Assembly (NCBI RefSeq): GCF_030815485.1
Contig: NZ_JAUSWV010000002.1
Location: 6,696,001-6,760,000 of the forward strand
Origin: Streptomyces rishiriensis
GTDB taxonomy: Bacteria > Actinomycetota > Actinomycetes > Streptomycetales > Streptomycetaceae
DNA: 64,000 nucleotides
Reading direction: 5' to 3'
Both the position numbers and the translations under genes were made by a program. The notes under the pieces are model-generated. The model made no database searches and was not told the DNA's origin. It worked only from the letters and a program-made list of their open reading frames with translations. Positions 32,444-41,576 of this stretch are shown here, piece after piece (within the stretch, counting starts at the first letter, position 1; every line of letters begins with the position of its first letter).

Positions 32444-35394
32444 TGGCGGAGAGGGACGAATCCGGGACCGCGGCCGACACCACCGAGACCGCCGCCGGGA
32501 CCACCGCTGCCGTCCCGGCCGGAGAGCAACCGGAGAAGGCCGCAAGCCCGGCCGACGAGGCCCGCCGAGCCCTGCGGGCGGCTCGGGAGCGCTCACCGGA
32601 ACAGGAACCGACGCACGGTCCGACGCGCGGCTCCTCGCCAGAGTCCCCGGCGCGGCCCGGAGGCCCCGCCCCCAGACCCGGCGACGCGGCCCGAGCGGCC
32701 CTGCGGCGCACGGCGGAACGCGCGGAACGCGCGGGTGCGGCGTCGGTGGCGGCGCCCGCGTCTGTTGCGGGACCTGCGCCTGCGGCGGACACGGCGTCTG
32801 TGGCTGAAGGCGCGCCTGTGGGGGACAGCGGGTCGGTGGCCGAGGGCACGCCTGCGGCGGAGACCGCGCGTGTGGCGGCGCCCGCGTCTGTTGCGGGACC
32901 TGCGCCTGCGGCGGACATGGCGTCTGTGGCTGAAGGCGCGCCTGTGGGGGACAGCGGGTCGGTGGCCGAGGGCACGCCTGCGGCGGAGACCGCGCGTGTG
33001 GCGGCGCCCGCGTCTGTTGCGGGACCTGCGCCTGCGGCGGACACGGCGTCTGTGGCTGAAGGCGCGCCTGTGGGGGACAGCGGGTCGGTGGCCGAGGGCA
33101 CGCCTGCGGCGGAGACCGCGCGTGTGGCGGCGCCCGCGTCTGTTGCGGGACCTGCGCCCGGGTCGGACACGGCGTCTGTGGCCGAACGCTCGTCTGTGGG
33201 GGACACGGTGCCTGCGGAGAACACCGTGCGTGCGGGGGACACGGCGTCTGAGGCCGAACGGCGTTCGGCGGACACCGCGCGTCCCGCGCGACCTGCGCCT
33301 GCGGTGGGCACCGTACTCGCGGCGGACACCGCGCCCGCGAACAGCACCGCGCGTGCGGCGGACACGGCACGTGCGGCAGGCACCGCGCCCGCAAGGGACA
33401 CCGCGCGTGCGGCAGGCACCGTGCCCGCGGTGGACAGCGCTCCCGCTGCGGAACCCACACCTGCCGCGGACTCGACACCCGGCGAAGCTGCCCCGGCAGC
33501 CGACGCCGTTTCTCTCGTGGCTCCCGCCCCGCCGACCGAGGACCGGACGACCGAGGACCGGCCGACCGAGAACCGGCCGGTCGTGACACCGCCAGCGGAG
33601 GCCCGTCCGACGGAGCCCGCGTCGGCGGACGCCCCGGCTGTGGCCGTCGAGCCGCGCGCCGTGGGGGCCGGTACCGGCCCGCGTCCCGGGGACGTCGCCC
33701 GGGAGGCCCTGCGCGCCGCCCGCGCGGAGGCACGGCAGAGCGCGGCGGGAAGCCGGACGCGGGCGGGCCGCGGGACGGCGCGCGGCGACGGCGGCGCCCG
33801 CCCCCGTACCGACGCCCGCACCGACGCCCGCGCCGCCGAGGCCCGGCGGCACCGCGGCGCTCATGACCAGGTTGCCGCCGAACGGGCGCGTGCCGTAAGG
33901 GAGTTGCTCGCGGGCGCCTTCCGGATGCCGTCGGCGGAGACGAACGGGGCCGAGGTGGAGTCCGAGGCCGGGTTCGCTTCCGGGGCCGAGGTGGAGTCCG
34001 GCGCCGGGTTCGAGGCCGGGTCCGCTTCCGGCGACTCGAGGGCGACCGGGGGGAGTTCACCCGAAGGCGCCCCCTCCGCGACTCCCCTCAGCAGCGCACC
34101 CGCGCTGCCTCCCGAACCGTCCCGTACCCCCCGTTCCATGGCCGCTCCCGCACGGGACGGCGACCACCGCCGCACCTTCCCGGCCTTCCCGCCCAGCACC
34201 GGCGGATCCTTCGCCGGGACCTGGTGGGGCAACGCCTGGGTCACCGCCCTGGAAGAGGGCGCCCTCGACGCCAAGCGCCTGGCCCGCGGGCGCGGTTACG
34301 CGGAGCAGGGCAACGTGGACGCCATCACCGTGACCCCCGGCCTCGTGCTGGCGTACGTGCAGGGCAGCCGTCCCCGCCCCTACCGCGTACAGGTGCGGCT
34401 GCGCACCCTCGGCGGCGAGGACTGGGAGCGCTTCCTGGAGGCGGCGGTCGAGCGCCCCGGGCACATCGCCGCGCTGCTCGACAAGGAGATGCCCGAATCC
34501 CTCGCCGAGTGCGGGGTGCCGCTGCTGCCCGGCCCCGGTGACCTCGAGCCGCAGTGCAGCTGCCCCGACCGCGGCCACCCCTGCAAGCACGCGGCCGCCC
34601 TCTGCTACCAGACCGCGCGGCTGCTCGACGCCGACCCGTTCGTGCTGCTCCTGCTCCGCGGCCGGGGCGAACGCGAGGTGCTCGACGCGCTGTCCCGCCG
34701 TAACGCCACCCGCGCGGCCCGCGCCGCCCAGGAGCAGGAACCGGAACCCCTGCCGGGCGTACGGGCCGCCGAAGCCCTGGCCGAGCGCCGGCTCCCGCCG
34801 CTGCCCGCCCCGCTGCCCGTGCCCCCGCACCCCGAACAACCCCCGGCCTACCCCTCCGTGCCGAACGGCCCCGACTCCTTCGCGCTGGACCACCTCGCGA
34901 CCGACGCGGCCGCCCGCGCCCACGCCCTGCTGACCACCGGCCAGGACGAGATCGGCGGACTGACCCTCTGGCGGGACGCCGTACGGCTCGCCGCGTCCCG
35001 CCCCGGTTCGGGGCTCACCGCCACCACCCGCGCCCTCTACGCAGCGCTCGCCTCCGCCGCCGGCCGCACCCCCCTCGAACTGGCACGCGCGGTGGCCGCC
35101 TGGCGGCAGGGCGGGCCGGACGGGCTCACCGTCCTGGAGGAGACCTGGGACCCGCCGGCCGGCCGCTTCGACCGGGCCCGGCCGCTCCTCCTCGCCGCCG
35201 ACCTCCCGGCCTTCCGCCCGCGCCGCAACCACCTCACCCACCCCCGCGGCCACGTCCAACTCCGCTTCGGACGCAACGGGTTGTGGTACGCGTACGAGTC
35301 CGAACCGGGCGACGACGACTGGTGGCCACGCGGCACCCCCGACCCGGACCCGGTGGGCGCGCTGACCGGGCTGGGCGGCTCGGACGAACTCTGA
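32443..35394 (+). CDS. SWIM zinc-finger protein with long disordered repeat region
   Basis: 983 residues from ATG at 32443, which overlaps the helicase stop (TGATG) and follows GGAGGGAGG. Residues ~1-560 are disordered Ala/Pro/Glu/Asp/Arg-rich sequence, including a 42-residue repeat. The conserved part starts at ~580 (TFPAFPPSTGGSFAGTWWGN, AWVTALEEGALDAKRLARG). The SWIM motif CxCx6CxH is CSCPDRGHPCKH (Cys705, Cys707, Cys714, His716). SWIM fingers bind DNA or partner proteins and often accompany SNF2 helicases, as here. Three DEARRALRAARE-like segments (~30, ~75 and ~405) recur in the disordered part. The disordered region is far longer than in most relatives because of the repeat. Confidence 0.92.
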   Translation: MAERDESGTAADTTETAAGTTAAVPAGEQPEKAASPADEARRALRAARERSPEQEPTHGPTRGSSPESPARPGGPAPRPGDAARAALRRTAERAERAGAASVAAPASVAGPAPAADTASVAEGAPVGDSGSVAEGTPAAETARVAAPASVAGPAPAADMASVAEGAPVGDSGSVAEGTPAAETARVAAPASVAGPAPAADTASVAEGAPVGDSGSVAEGTPAAETARVAAPASVAGPAPGSDTASVAERSSVGDTVPAENTVRAGDTASEAERRSADTARPARPAPAVGTVLAADTAPANSTARAADTARAAGTAPARDTARAAGTVPAVDSAPAAEPTPAADSTPGEAAPAADAVSLVAPAPPTEDRTTEDRPTENRPVVTPPAEARPTEPASADAPAVAVEPRAVGAGTGPRPGDVAREALRAARAEARQSAAGSRTRAGRGTARGDGGARPRTDARTDARAAEARRHRGAHDQVAAERARAVRELLAGAFRMPSAETNGAEVESEAGFASGAEVESGAGFEAGSASGDSRATGGSSPEGAPSATPLSSAPALPPEPSRTPRSMAAPARDGDHRRTFPAFPPSTGGSFAGTWWGNAWVTALEEGALDAKRLARGRGYAEQGNVDAITVTPGLVLAYVQGSRPRPYRVQVRLRTLGGEDWERFLEAAVERPGHIAALLDKEMPESLAECGVPLLPGPGDLEPQCSCPDRGHPCKHAAALCYQTARLLDADPFVLLLLRGRGEREVLDALSRRNATRAARAAQEQEPEPLPGVRAAEALAERRLPPLPAPLPVPPHPEQPPAYPSVPNGPDSFALDHLATDAAARAHALLTTGQDEIGGLTLWRDAVRLAASRPGSGLTATTRALYAALASAAGRTPLELARAVAAWRQGGPDGLTVLEETWDPPAGRFDRARPLLLAADLPAFRPRRNHLTHPRGHVQLRFGRNGLWYAYESEPGDDDWWPRGTPDPDPVGALTGLGGSDEL
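32746..33165. repeat. 126-bp coding tandem repeat inside the SWIM gene
   Basis: Three nearly identical 126-bp units start at 32746, 32872 and 32998, with a diverging partial fourth from 33124. Each encodes 42 residues (starting VAAPASVAGPAPAAD, ending GTPAAETAR). Only a few bases differ between the full copies (for example ACG/ATG giving Thr/Met), so duplication is recent. The frame is kept because 126 is divisible by three. Codon use here has more T at third positions (GCGTCTGTG..., GCGCCT) than the flanks. Confidence 0.95.
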
Positions 35395-35509
35395 CCGCAC
35401 CCGCAGCGCCTCCGCGTGCGGAGCGGCCCGACCGGTGACCGTGCTCGTGTCCGTCCCAACTCCCGGAATCCGTCCTCCCTTTCCCCGCCCGCCTCGTACG
35501 ATGGCGCCC

Positions 35510-35575
35510 GTGACTCTCGACGACCACCGCCCCGCCCCGCGGTACCGCGCGCTGCTCTCGCGCGGCTGTTGTTGA
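35510..35575 (+). CDS. Leaderless Cys-Cys leader peptide (cysteine attenuator candidate)
   Basis: GTG at 35510 encodes 21 residues ending SRGCC-stop (ATG at 35501 gives 24 in the same frame). TACGAT at 35497-35502 is a good -10 box placing transcription start at or next to the GTG, so the ORF is probably leaderless. It lies ~105 bp before the sulfite-oxidase-like gene. Actinobacteria are known to use short, often leaderless ORFs ending in consecutive Cys codons as cysteine-responsive attenuators of sulfur genes, and this fits position and content. Too short for codon statistics; assignment is inference. Confidence 0.5.
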   Translation: MTLDDHRPAPRYRALLSRGCC

Positions 35576-35679
35576 TCCTCACCTCACCCCTCTCCGCCCT
35601 CCTGCCGTGGACGCGCCGCGCCTTCTGACGCCCTGATCGCGTCCCGGTTCAGGCACCCCGCTTCCGGAAAGGCAGGCCC

Positions 35680-36942
35680 ATGCCCACGTCTCCCACGCCC
35701 GAATCCGCTTACGACCGCCGCAGACTCCACCAGTGGCTGGCCGGGGAGGCCCGCGCCGACGGCGTCTCCCGGCGCGATCTGCTCCGCCTCGCCGCCGCCG
35801 CCGGACTCGCCACCGCCGCGGTCCCCGCGTTCTCCGCGCCGGCCGCGGCAGCGACGTCACCCGGTATCGTCAAGGCGCTCCCCGACGAATGGTTCACCGT
35901 CCGGGGCACCAACGCCGAGACGAAGTTCGCCTCCCTCGCCGGGACCGGCTACCACACCCCCGCCGACCACTTCTTCGTCCGCAACCACACAGCGACCCCC
36001 GTGCTCGACGCCGCCGACTGGACCCTCACCGTCCACGGCGACGGGCTCACCCACGCCACCCCGGTCGAGTTCACCCTCGAGGACCTGAAGAAGTTCCCCG
36101 CGGTCACCCGCTCGGCGTTCGTGGAGTGCGCGGGCAACGGCCGCAGCTTCTTCACCTCCCAGCAGGGCCAGACCGTCACCGGCACGGCGTGGACGCTGGG
36201 CGCGATCGGCACCGCGCGCTGGCGCGGAGCGCGCCTCGCCGACGTCCTGCGACGGGCGGGGCTCTCCCGTGACGCCGTCGACGTCCTGCCCCGCGGGCTC
36301 GACCCCGACTACGTCACCGCAGACGGCACGGACCTCGGCCGGGTCCGCCGTCCCCTGCCGGTGTCGAAGGCGCTCGACGACGTCCTCCTCGCCTACGAGA
36401 TGAACGGCGAGCCGCTGCCGTACGACCACGGCTTCCCCGTACGCGTCCTGGTGCCGAACTGGATCGGCATCGCGTCGGTCAAGTGGGTCGGTGACATCGA
36501 GGTGTCCACGCAACCCCTCTACTCGCCCTGGAACACCGACTTCTACCGCCTGTTCGGCACCGCCCATCCGGAAGGCGGCAGCGCCCCGCTGACCCGGCAG
36601 ACCGTCAAGAGCGCCTGGGAGCTGCCCTGGGACGCGAGTCTCGCGGCGGGTGCCGTGCACCGTCTGACCGGACGCTCCTGGTCCGGCGCGGGCGCGGTCG
36701 TACGCGTCGACGTCAGCACCGACGGAGGGGCCCGCTGGCGGCGTGCCCGGCTGCACGACGCCCCGCGCCGCGCGGGCTGGGTCCGCTGGTCCACCGACTG
36801 GCGCCCGTCGGCGCCGGGCGGGTACACGCTGCTGGCCCGGGCCACCGACAGCGCCGGCCGCACCCAGCCCGACACGACCGTCCCGAACACCCAGGGCTAT
36901 CTGTTCGACGCCGTGGTCCGGCACCCCGTACGGGCGGTGTGA
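35680..36942 (+). CDS. Tat-exported sulfite oxidase-family molybdoenzyme
   Basis: 420 residues. Twin-arginine signal SRRDLLRLAAAAGLATAAVP (~30-50) directs export of the folded, cofactor-loaded enzyme. Oxidoreductase molybdopterin domain at ~95-300 with the molybdenum-ligating Cys150 in SAFVECAGNGRSFF. Conserved DYVTADGT, YEMNGEPLPYDHGFPVRVL and SVKWVGDIEV follow, then the C-terminal dimerisation (Mo-co) domain (~325-410). No haem domain. Expected to oxidise sulfite to sulfate, or to act on related sulfur compounds, outside the membrane. The Cys-Cys leader upstream suggests control by cysteine supply. Ribosome site GGAAAGG. Confidence 0.92.
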   Translation: MPTSPTPESAYDRRRLHQWLAGEARADGVSRRDLLRLAAAAGLATAAVPAFSAPAAAATSPGIVKALPDEWFTVRGTNAETKFASLAGTGYHTPADHFFVRNHTATPVLDAADWTLTVHGDGLTHATPVEFTLEDLKKFPAVTRSAFVECAGNGRSFFTSQQGQTVTGTAWTLGAIGTARWRGARLADVLRRAGLSRDAVDVLPRGLDPDYVTADGTDLGRVRRPLPVSKALDDVLLAYEMNGEPLPYDHGFPVRVLVPNWIGIASVKWVGDIEVSTQPLYSPWNTDFYRLFGTAHPEGGSAPLTRQTVKSAWELPWDASLAAGAVHRLTGRSWSGAGAVVRVDVSTDGGARWRRARLHDAPRRAGWVRWSTDWRPSAPGGYTLLARATDSAGRTQPDTTVPNTQGYLFDAVVRHPVRAV

Positions 36943-37032
36943 GGGCAGCGGACGTACGGCGCACAGACGTCGGCCGAGCGCTCCGGCGGGCGCCGCACGG
37001 GCGCACCCACGACGGCCGCGCCCGGATGCGGC

Positions 37033-38226
37033 TCAGCGTCCCGCCTCCCGGAGCGGTTTCCACGCCTCCCCGCGCAGGTCCGCGTCCAGGAGCAGGTCGG
37101 CGGCCGTGCAGGCCAGCGCGTGGGTGACGGCGACGAGTACGTCGCGGGCCCGGGGGGAGGCGGCTGCCGCGGCGAACTCGGGGGTGTGGTCGGACCCGCC
37201 GTCCATGATGGCGACGAAAGGGTGGATGGCGGGCACGCGGGTACTGACGTTGCCGATGTCCGACGATCCCAGGTGGACGCCCGGCGCAGGCGGCGTCAAC
37301 TCGATCCCCGCCCCGGACAGGTGCTCGGCGAACCTGTCGGACAGCGGGCCGCTGTCACGGAAGTGCTCGTAGCGCAGCGTGGCCCGTTCCACCTCGACCC
37401 TGGTGCCCGTGGCGTGGGCGACGCCCTCGGCGCCTGCGCGCAACTGCTCGGTCAGGTCTTCCAACCCGTCGCTCGTCGCCGCGCGCAGGCCGAACAGCCC
37501 CTCCGCGTACTCCGGGACGATGTTGGTGGCCTTGCCCCCGTCGGTGACGATCCCCTGGATGTGTGAGGCCGTCGGCAGACGCCTGCCCAGGGCGGTCAGG
37601 ACGTTGAACAGCTCGAGCAGCGCCAGGAGCGCGTCGACGCCCTCGGTCGGGTTGCCGGTGGGATGCGCGGAGCGGCCGTGGAAGGCCACCCGGTACTGCA
37701 CCTGCGCGGTCAGCGGCGCCCGCGTCCAGCTGTACACCCCCGGGTGGAACATCAGGGCGGCGTCGACCTCGTCGAACACACCGGCCTCCACCTCCAGGAC
37801 CTTTCCGCCGCCGCCCTCCTCGGCGGGCGTCCCGACAGCCGTCACGCATCCGGCCGAGGCGTCCAGCACCGTGTTCAGCGCGAGCGCCGCTCCCAGGCCG
37901 GCGGCTGCGATGAGGTTGTGCCCACAGGCGTGGCCGAGACCCGGCAGGGCGTCGTACTCCAGCAGCAACGCCACGGCGGGACGGCCGTGCCCCGAGCGGG
38001 CGGTGAACGCGGTGGGCATCCCGGCCACCCCGCGCTCGACCTCGAAGCCGGCCTTCTCCAGCTCCCCCGTCAGCAGCGCCGCGGCCCGGTGCTCGGCGAA
38101 GGCGTACTCGGGGTCGGCGTGCAGCGCGAGGGAGACCTCCCACAGCCTGTCCGCCCGTGCGGCGACCTCCGCCCGGAGCCTGTCGTGGACGTCGGCGTTC
38201 GCGTTGTCGGACGGCGTGCGGGTCAC
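37033..38226 (-). CDS. M20-family amidohydrolase (aminobenzoyl-glutamate/IAA hydrolase-like)
   Basis: 397 residues from GTG at 38226, preceded by GAGGAG; an upstream in-frame ATG gives an unlikely Arg/Pro-rich leader. M20D metallopeptidase layout: LLEYDALPGLGHACGHNLIAA (~85-105, metal His in CGHN), GTPAEEGGGGKVL (~135, catalytic Glu), MFHPGV (~155), a dimerisation lid (~170-280, FHGRSAHPTGNPTEGVDALL), and the C-terminal GSSDIGNVS and DHTPEF. Removes acyl or amino-acid moieties from amide conjugates in the cytosol; exact substrate unknown. Divergent from the PLP decarboxylase, 190 bp apart. Confidence 0.92.
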   Translation of the reverse strand: MTRTPSDNANADVHDRLRAEVAARADRLWEVSLALHADPEYAFAEHRAAALLTGELEKAGFEVERGVAGMPTAFTARSGHGRPAVALLLEYDALPGLGHACGHNLIAAAGLGAALALNTVLDASAGCVTAVGTPAEEGGGGKVLEVEAGVFDEVDAALMFHPGVYSWTRAPLTAQVQYRVAFHGRSAHPTGNPTEGVDALLALLELFNVLTALGRRLPTASHIQGIVTDGGKATNIVPEYAEGLFGLRAATSDGLEDLTEQLRAGAEGVAHATGTRVEVERATLRYEHFRDSGPLSDRFAEHLSGAGIELTPPAPGVHLGSSDIGNVSTRVPAIHPFVAIMDGGSDHTPEFAAAAASPRARDVLVAVTHALACTAADLLLDADLRGEAWKPLREAGR

Positions 38227-38416
38227 CTGGTCTCCTCGGGGTGGAAGCGGTCGTCGCTCGTGCGCCGCGCACCATCGGGTGCCACGCCCTGACGCCGCGA
38301 CACCTTCGGGTTTCGACAGCGGCACCTTGGCAACACGGTCAGGGTGCTTGTACGGCGGTGAAGGCGACCGCGCTGGGAAAGCGGCCGTGCGGACCGGAAC
38401 CGACTGGGAGGAACGA

Positions 38417-39880
38417 ATGGATCACTCGCGCGTGCCCGTGCTGGAGGCGCTGGAGGAGTTCCGGCGTCGTGGAGACGTGGTCTTCGGCCCGCCAGGGCAC
38501 AAGCAGGGCCGCGGCGTCGATCCGCGGGTGGCGGACATCGTCGGGCTCGACGTGTTCCGTTCGGACGTCCTCTCGCTCAACGGCCTCGACGACCGCCGCC
38601 AGTCACAGGGCGTGCTCAGCCAGGCCCAGGAACTGATGGCCGACGCTGTCGGCGCGGAGCAGGCGTTCTTCTCCACCTGCGGCAGTTCCCTGTCGGTCAA
38701 GACCGCGATGCTGGCCGTGGCAGGTCCCGGTGAGAAGCTGCTGCTGTCCCGCAACGCGCACAAGTCCGTGATTGCGGCCGTCGTCGTCAACGGCGTGGAA
38801 CCGATCTGGGTGCACCCCAAGTTCGACGCCGAGCGGCATCTCGCGCACCCGCCGGAGCCCGACGACGTCCGCCGCCGCCTCGAGGAGCATCCCGACGCCA
38901 AAGGCATGCTGCTGATCACCCCCACCGACTGGGGCACCTGCGCGGACGTGGCGGGGGTGGCCCGGGTGTGCCACGAGTTCGGCGTCCCGTTGATCGTGGA
39001 CGAGGCGTGGGGGGCCCACCTTCCGTTCCATCCCGACCTGCCCGCGTGGGGGATGGACGCCGAGGCGGACCTGGTGGTCACCAGTGTCCACAAGATGGGC
39101 GGCGCCATCGAGCAGAGCTCCGTCTTCCATCTGCAGTACGACCGGGTGTCTCCGGAGGCGCTCAAGCAGCGCGAGGACCTGCTCGGCACGACCAGCGCCT
39201 CGTCCCTGGTGTACGCGACGCTCGACGGCTGGCGGCGTCAGATGGTCGAACAGGGGCGCGATCTGCTCGACGCCGCGCTGCACCGTGCGGAGCGCATCCG
39301 GTCGGCCGCCGGCGACCTGCCGGGGCTGCGACCCATGGGCGGCGAGGTCGTCGAGGAGGGGTTCGCCGCCGCGTTCGACCCGCTGAAGCTCGTGATCGAC
39401 GTACGGGAACTCGGAATCAGCGGCATGCAGGCGGCCGAGTGGCTGCGGGCGAACAGGCACGTGGACGTCGGCGGTTCCGACACCTGCCGGATCAGCGCCT
39501 CCATCACGCACGCCGATGACGACGAGACCGAGAAGGTCCTGCTGGACGCCCTGACCGCGCTCGTCGAGGGCGCCGACTCCATCGAGAAGCAGCCGCCGGT
39601 GCGCCTGCCGGAGCCCTCGGCCCTGGAACTGGAGCAGGCGATGCTGCCCCGAAAGGCGTTCTTCGCCCCGGTGGAGCACGTGTCCGCCGAGCGCGCCGCG
39701 GGCCGGATCGCCGCGGAGACGATCAGTCCCTACCCGCCCGGGGTGCCTGTCATCGCTCCCGGTGAGGTCATCACCGACGAGGTACTGGACTACCTGCGCA
39801 GCGGTGTGGAGCACGGGGTCCTGATCCCGGACGCGGCCGACCCTTCGGTCAAGACGCTCCGGGTCGTGGCGCGGGACTGA
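38417..39880 (+). CDS. Orn/Lys/Arg decarboxylase family PLP enzyme
   Basis: 487 residues from ATG at 38417 (GGGAGGAA upstream). Fold-type I decarboxylase of the short Bacillus SpeA / group III type: starts PVLEALEEFRRRGDVVFGPPGHKQGRG, PLP-phosphate site FFSTCGSSLSVKTAML (~90), RNAHKS (~112), VDEAWGAHLPFHPDLPAW (~200) and the Schiff-base Lys226 in TSVHKMGG; the C-terminal domain ends ...YPPGVPVIAPGEVI. Predicted to decarboxylate arginine, lysine or ornithine to the corresponding amine; substrate not decidable. It is tempting to link a lysine decarboxylase to the NIS siderophore genes 33 kb away, but nothing in the sequence supports this. Confidence 0.93.
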   Translation: MDHSRVPVLEALEEFRRRGDVVFGPPGHKQGRGVDPRVADIVGLDVFRSDVLSLNGLDDRRQSQGVLSQAQELMADAVGAEQAFFSTCGSSLSVKTAMLAVAGPGEKLLLSRNAHKSVIAAVVVNGVEPIWVHPKFDAERHLAHPPEPDDVRRRLEEHPDAKGMLLITPTDWGTCADVAGVARVCHEFGVPLIVDEAWGAHLPFHPDLPAWGMDAEADLVVTSVHKMGGAIEQSSVFHLQYDRVSPEALKQREDLLGTTSASSLVYATLDGWRRQMVEQGRDLLDAALHRAERIRSAAGDLPGLRPMGGEVVEEGFAAAFDPLKLVIDVRELGISGMQAAEWLRANRHVDVGGSDTCRISASITHADDDETEKVLLDALTALVEGADSIEKQPPVRLPEPSALELEQAMLPRKAFFAPVEHVSAERAAGRIAAETISPYPPGVPVIAPGEVITDEVLDYLRSGVEHGVLIPDAADPSVKTLRVVARD

Positions 39881-39931
39881 CGAGGCTGATCAGCAGAACC
39901 CAGGCGCCGTGGAGCGGTCGGCAGGTGCTCG

Positions 39932-40504
39932 CTACGGGTGCTGAGCATCCCCGGGCCGCGAGCGCCGAGCGGCCCGGCGGCGCAGGCGCAGCGGCAGTAC
40001 GTACCAGCACAGTCCGAACCACAGCATGACTCCGCCGACCAGCACTTCGGCCAGGACGCCCGGCACCACGGAACGCAGGATCAGCAGGAGCGTGCAGCCT
40101 ATGGTCAGCGCCAGGAGGGCCATGCCGCACATCATCAAGCGGCAGGCGGCCTTCACCACCTCGTGCTTCATGCGCTGACCGGACAGGAAGCGGTGGATGC
40201 AGACGGGGGCTATGAGCGATCCCGTGGCCGCGGCGCCGAGCACCACGGTCAGGACGTAGATGGCGCGGTCCACCGTTCCCAGGCCACGGAACAGGGGAGT
40301 GAAGGCCACGCTGAGCAGAAAGCCGAAGAGGATCTGCACACCCGTCTGGGTGACCCGCGTTTCCTGCAGGACCTCGCTCCAGCGGCGGTTGACGCGCTCA
40401 CGCGGCGTTTCCGGTATCTCGTCACCGGCGTCCGGACCGTGGCTGTCGCGGTGCGGGCAGCGGGCGGTGCCCTCTTCCGCCAGGTGACCCGGCTGCTCTG
40501 TCAT
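39932..40504 (-). CDS. DUF6328-like membrane protein
   Basis: 190 residues from ATG at 40504 (GAGGATG upstream). Cytoplasmic polar N-terminus (~1-55), then ETRVTQTGVQILFGFLLSVAF, a hallmark of DUF6328, and four membrane helices (~60-165) ending in a basic tail (RLRRRAARR). Function unknown; family members are common near stress-response genes in Streptomyces. Converges on the decarboxylase gene with a 51-bp gap containing GCTGATCAGC. Confidence 0.75.
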   Translation of the reverse strand: MTEQPGHLAEEGTARCPHRDSHGPDAGDEIPETPRERVNRRWSEVLQETRVTQTGVQILFGFLLSVAFTPLFRGLGTVDRAIYVLTVVLGAAATGSLIAPVCIHRFLSGQRMKHEVVKAACRLMMCGMALLALTIGCTLLLILRSVVPGVLAEVLVGGVMLWFGLCWYVLPLRLRRRAARRSRPGDAQHP

Positions 40505-41130
40505 GGTCAAGGCATCCTCCACATCCCAGGAACACCGGTTGCCCTCATGGGACCCCTTCCTACAGGTCAGGAGCGATGTCGGCGCGGCCGGTCCCGGCGG
40601 AGGCGGGAGGTGCCACGCCCTCCGGCGTCTGCGGCGCATCCTGTGGCCGGGGTGCGCGCCGATCGGTTCCTGTCGGCGTGAAGTCCGGGTGCGGACGGCT
40701 TCCCGCCGGGTAATAAGCTTCCCCGTTCACCGAGGAGCTTTCTCGTGGCCGGCGCGGATGGCCGAACGCGGCACGAGTCCCCCGACGCGGCACCAGCCGG
40801 AGCGGTGCCCCCGCTCGCCGTGACGCGCTGCGCGTCGGACGCCGTATCGGAATCCGTGCGGGCATCGGGAGGACGCCGTGGATGTCCCGGTGGACGGTGG
40901 ACCGCACCACGGTTGCGCGCGCGGCACGCCGCCTGCCGGTGTTCGACGGCCATGGCACGCTCGCGCGGGCGTGCGCCGTCGCCCCGCCCCGCGGGCCGGC
41001 TCCGCACCACGACCACCGCCGTGCCTCACGTGCCTCGGACGTTTGACACCGGAAGCGCTGGGCTACCCGAACCCCTGCACGGCAGGGCGAGGATGTCCGC
41101 CGATACCCGAAAGAACGAGGACGGAGCGCG
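40505..41130. other. 626-bp gap without a credible gene
   Basis: Several open frames exist on both strands but none has a clear ribosome site plus protein-like composition; all are Arg/Ala/Pro-rich. A GGGTAATAAG stretch at ~40710 and the promoter-like sequence at 41041-41066 are the only structured elements seen. Confidence 0.6.
41041..41066 (+). promoter_or_regulatory. Possible SigB-type stress promoter
   Basis: GTTT at 41041, 15-bp spacer, GGGCTAC at 41060, resembling the Streptomyces SigB pattern GNNT-N14-16-GGGTAC/T with one mismatch in the -10 element. Placed ~65 bp upstream of the small hydrophilic protein gene, which fits a stress-induced role. Confidence 0.3.
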
Positions 41131-41322
41131 ATGTCGAATCCACAGCAACCAGAGATACGGCGTAGCGACAAGGGTGCGAGCACCCCACAGGACAGCCGGG
41201 AGCTCAAGGCGTCGCAGGAATCGCAGCACGGGGGCAGGGCCCATGGAACGGACCGGGGCGACAAAGGCGGCGGTGAGGGCGGTGGCACACCGCCGGCGCA
41301 ACGTCCGGACCATCCTGAGTAA
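41131..41322 (+). CDS. Small hydrophilic Gly/Gln-rich protein
   Basis: 63 residues, start ATG with GAGGACGGAG upstream. Almost entirely polar (Gln, Ser, Asp, Gly, Lys, Glu), no hydrophobic core; a hydrophilin-like or intrinsically disordered stress protein by composition. Ends GGGTPPAQRPDHPE. Lies behind a SigB-like promoter and among other stress/regulatory genes. Too small for confident assignment. Confidence 0.5.
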   Translation: MSNPQQPEIRRSDKGASTPQDSRELKASQESQHGGRAHGTDRGDKGGGEGGGTPPAQRPDHPE

Positions 41323-41576
41323 GTGAGAGCGGTCACCGGCGAGGGGCCGTACCGTCCACCGACCGCAGGGGGGCGGCACGTCCCCTCGCGGTCACAGAGC
41401 GCACCGATCGACGATCCCCGCGTGTGAGCCCGCGGGGCCCGTCGATCCGCTGATCACGGATTCTCGCGTGTGAGCCCGCCCGGCCCGTCAGCCACCTGGT
41501 CCGCTGGTCCGCTGGTCACGACGATTCGAGCCGGATCCAGATTGATTTCGGTCTCCCCGAGATCCACGCACCCGGG

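Noticed and set aside
29453..34060. A 1535-codon minus-strand open frame with Cys/Pro-rich repeats
   Set aside because: Exact antisense of the SNF2 and SWIM genes; the repeats mirror the 126-bp coding repeat.
38417..39880. PLP decarboxylase as supplier of cadaverine or putrescine to the NIS siderophore genes
   Set aside because: 33 kb away, no shared operator, no hydroxylase or acyltransferase nearby; link is speculation.
40745..41326. 193-codon + strand ORF overlapping the small hydrophilic gene
   Set aside because: Arg/Ala/Pro-rich and lacks ribosome site; the alternative frame from 41131 has a better start and normal composition.
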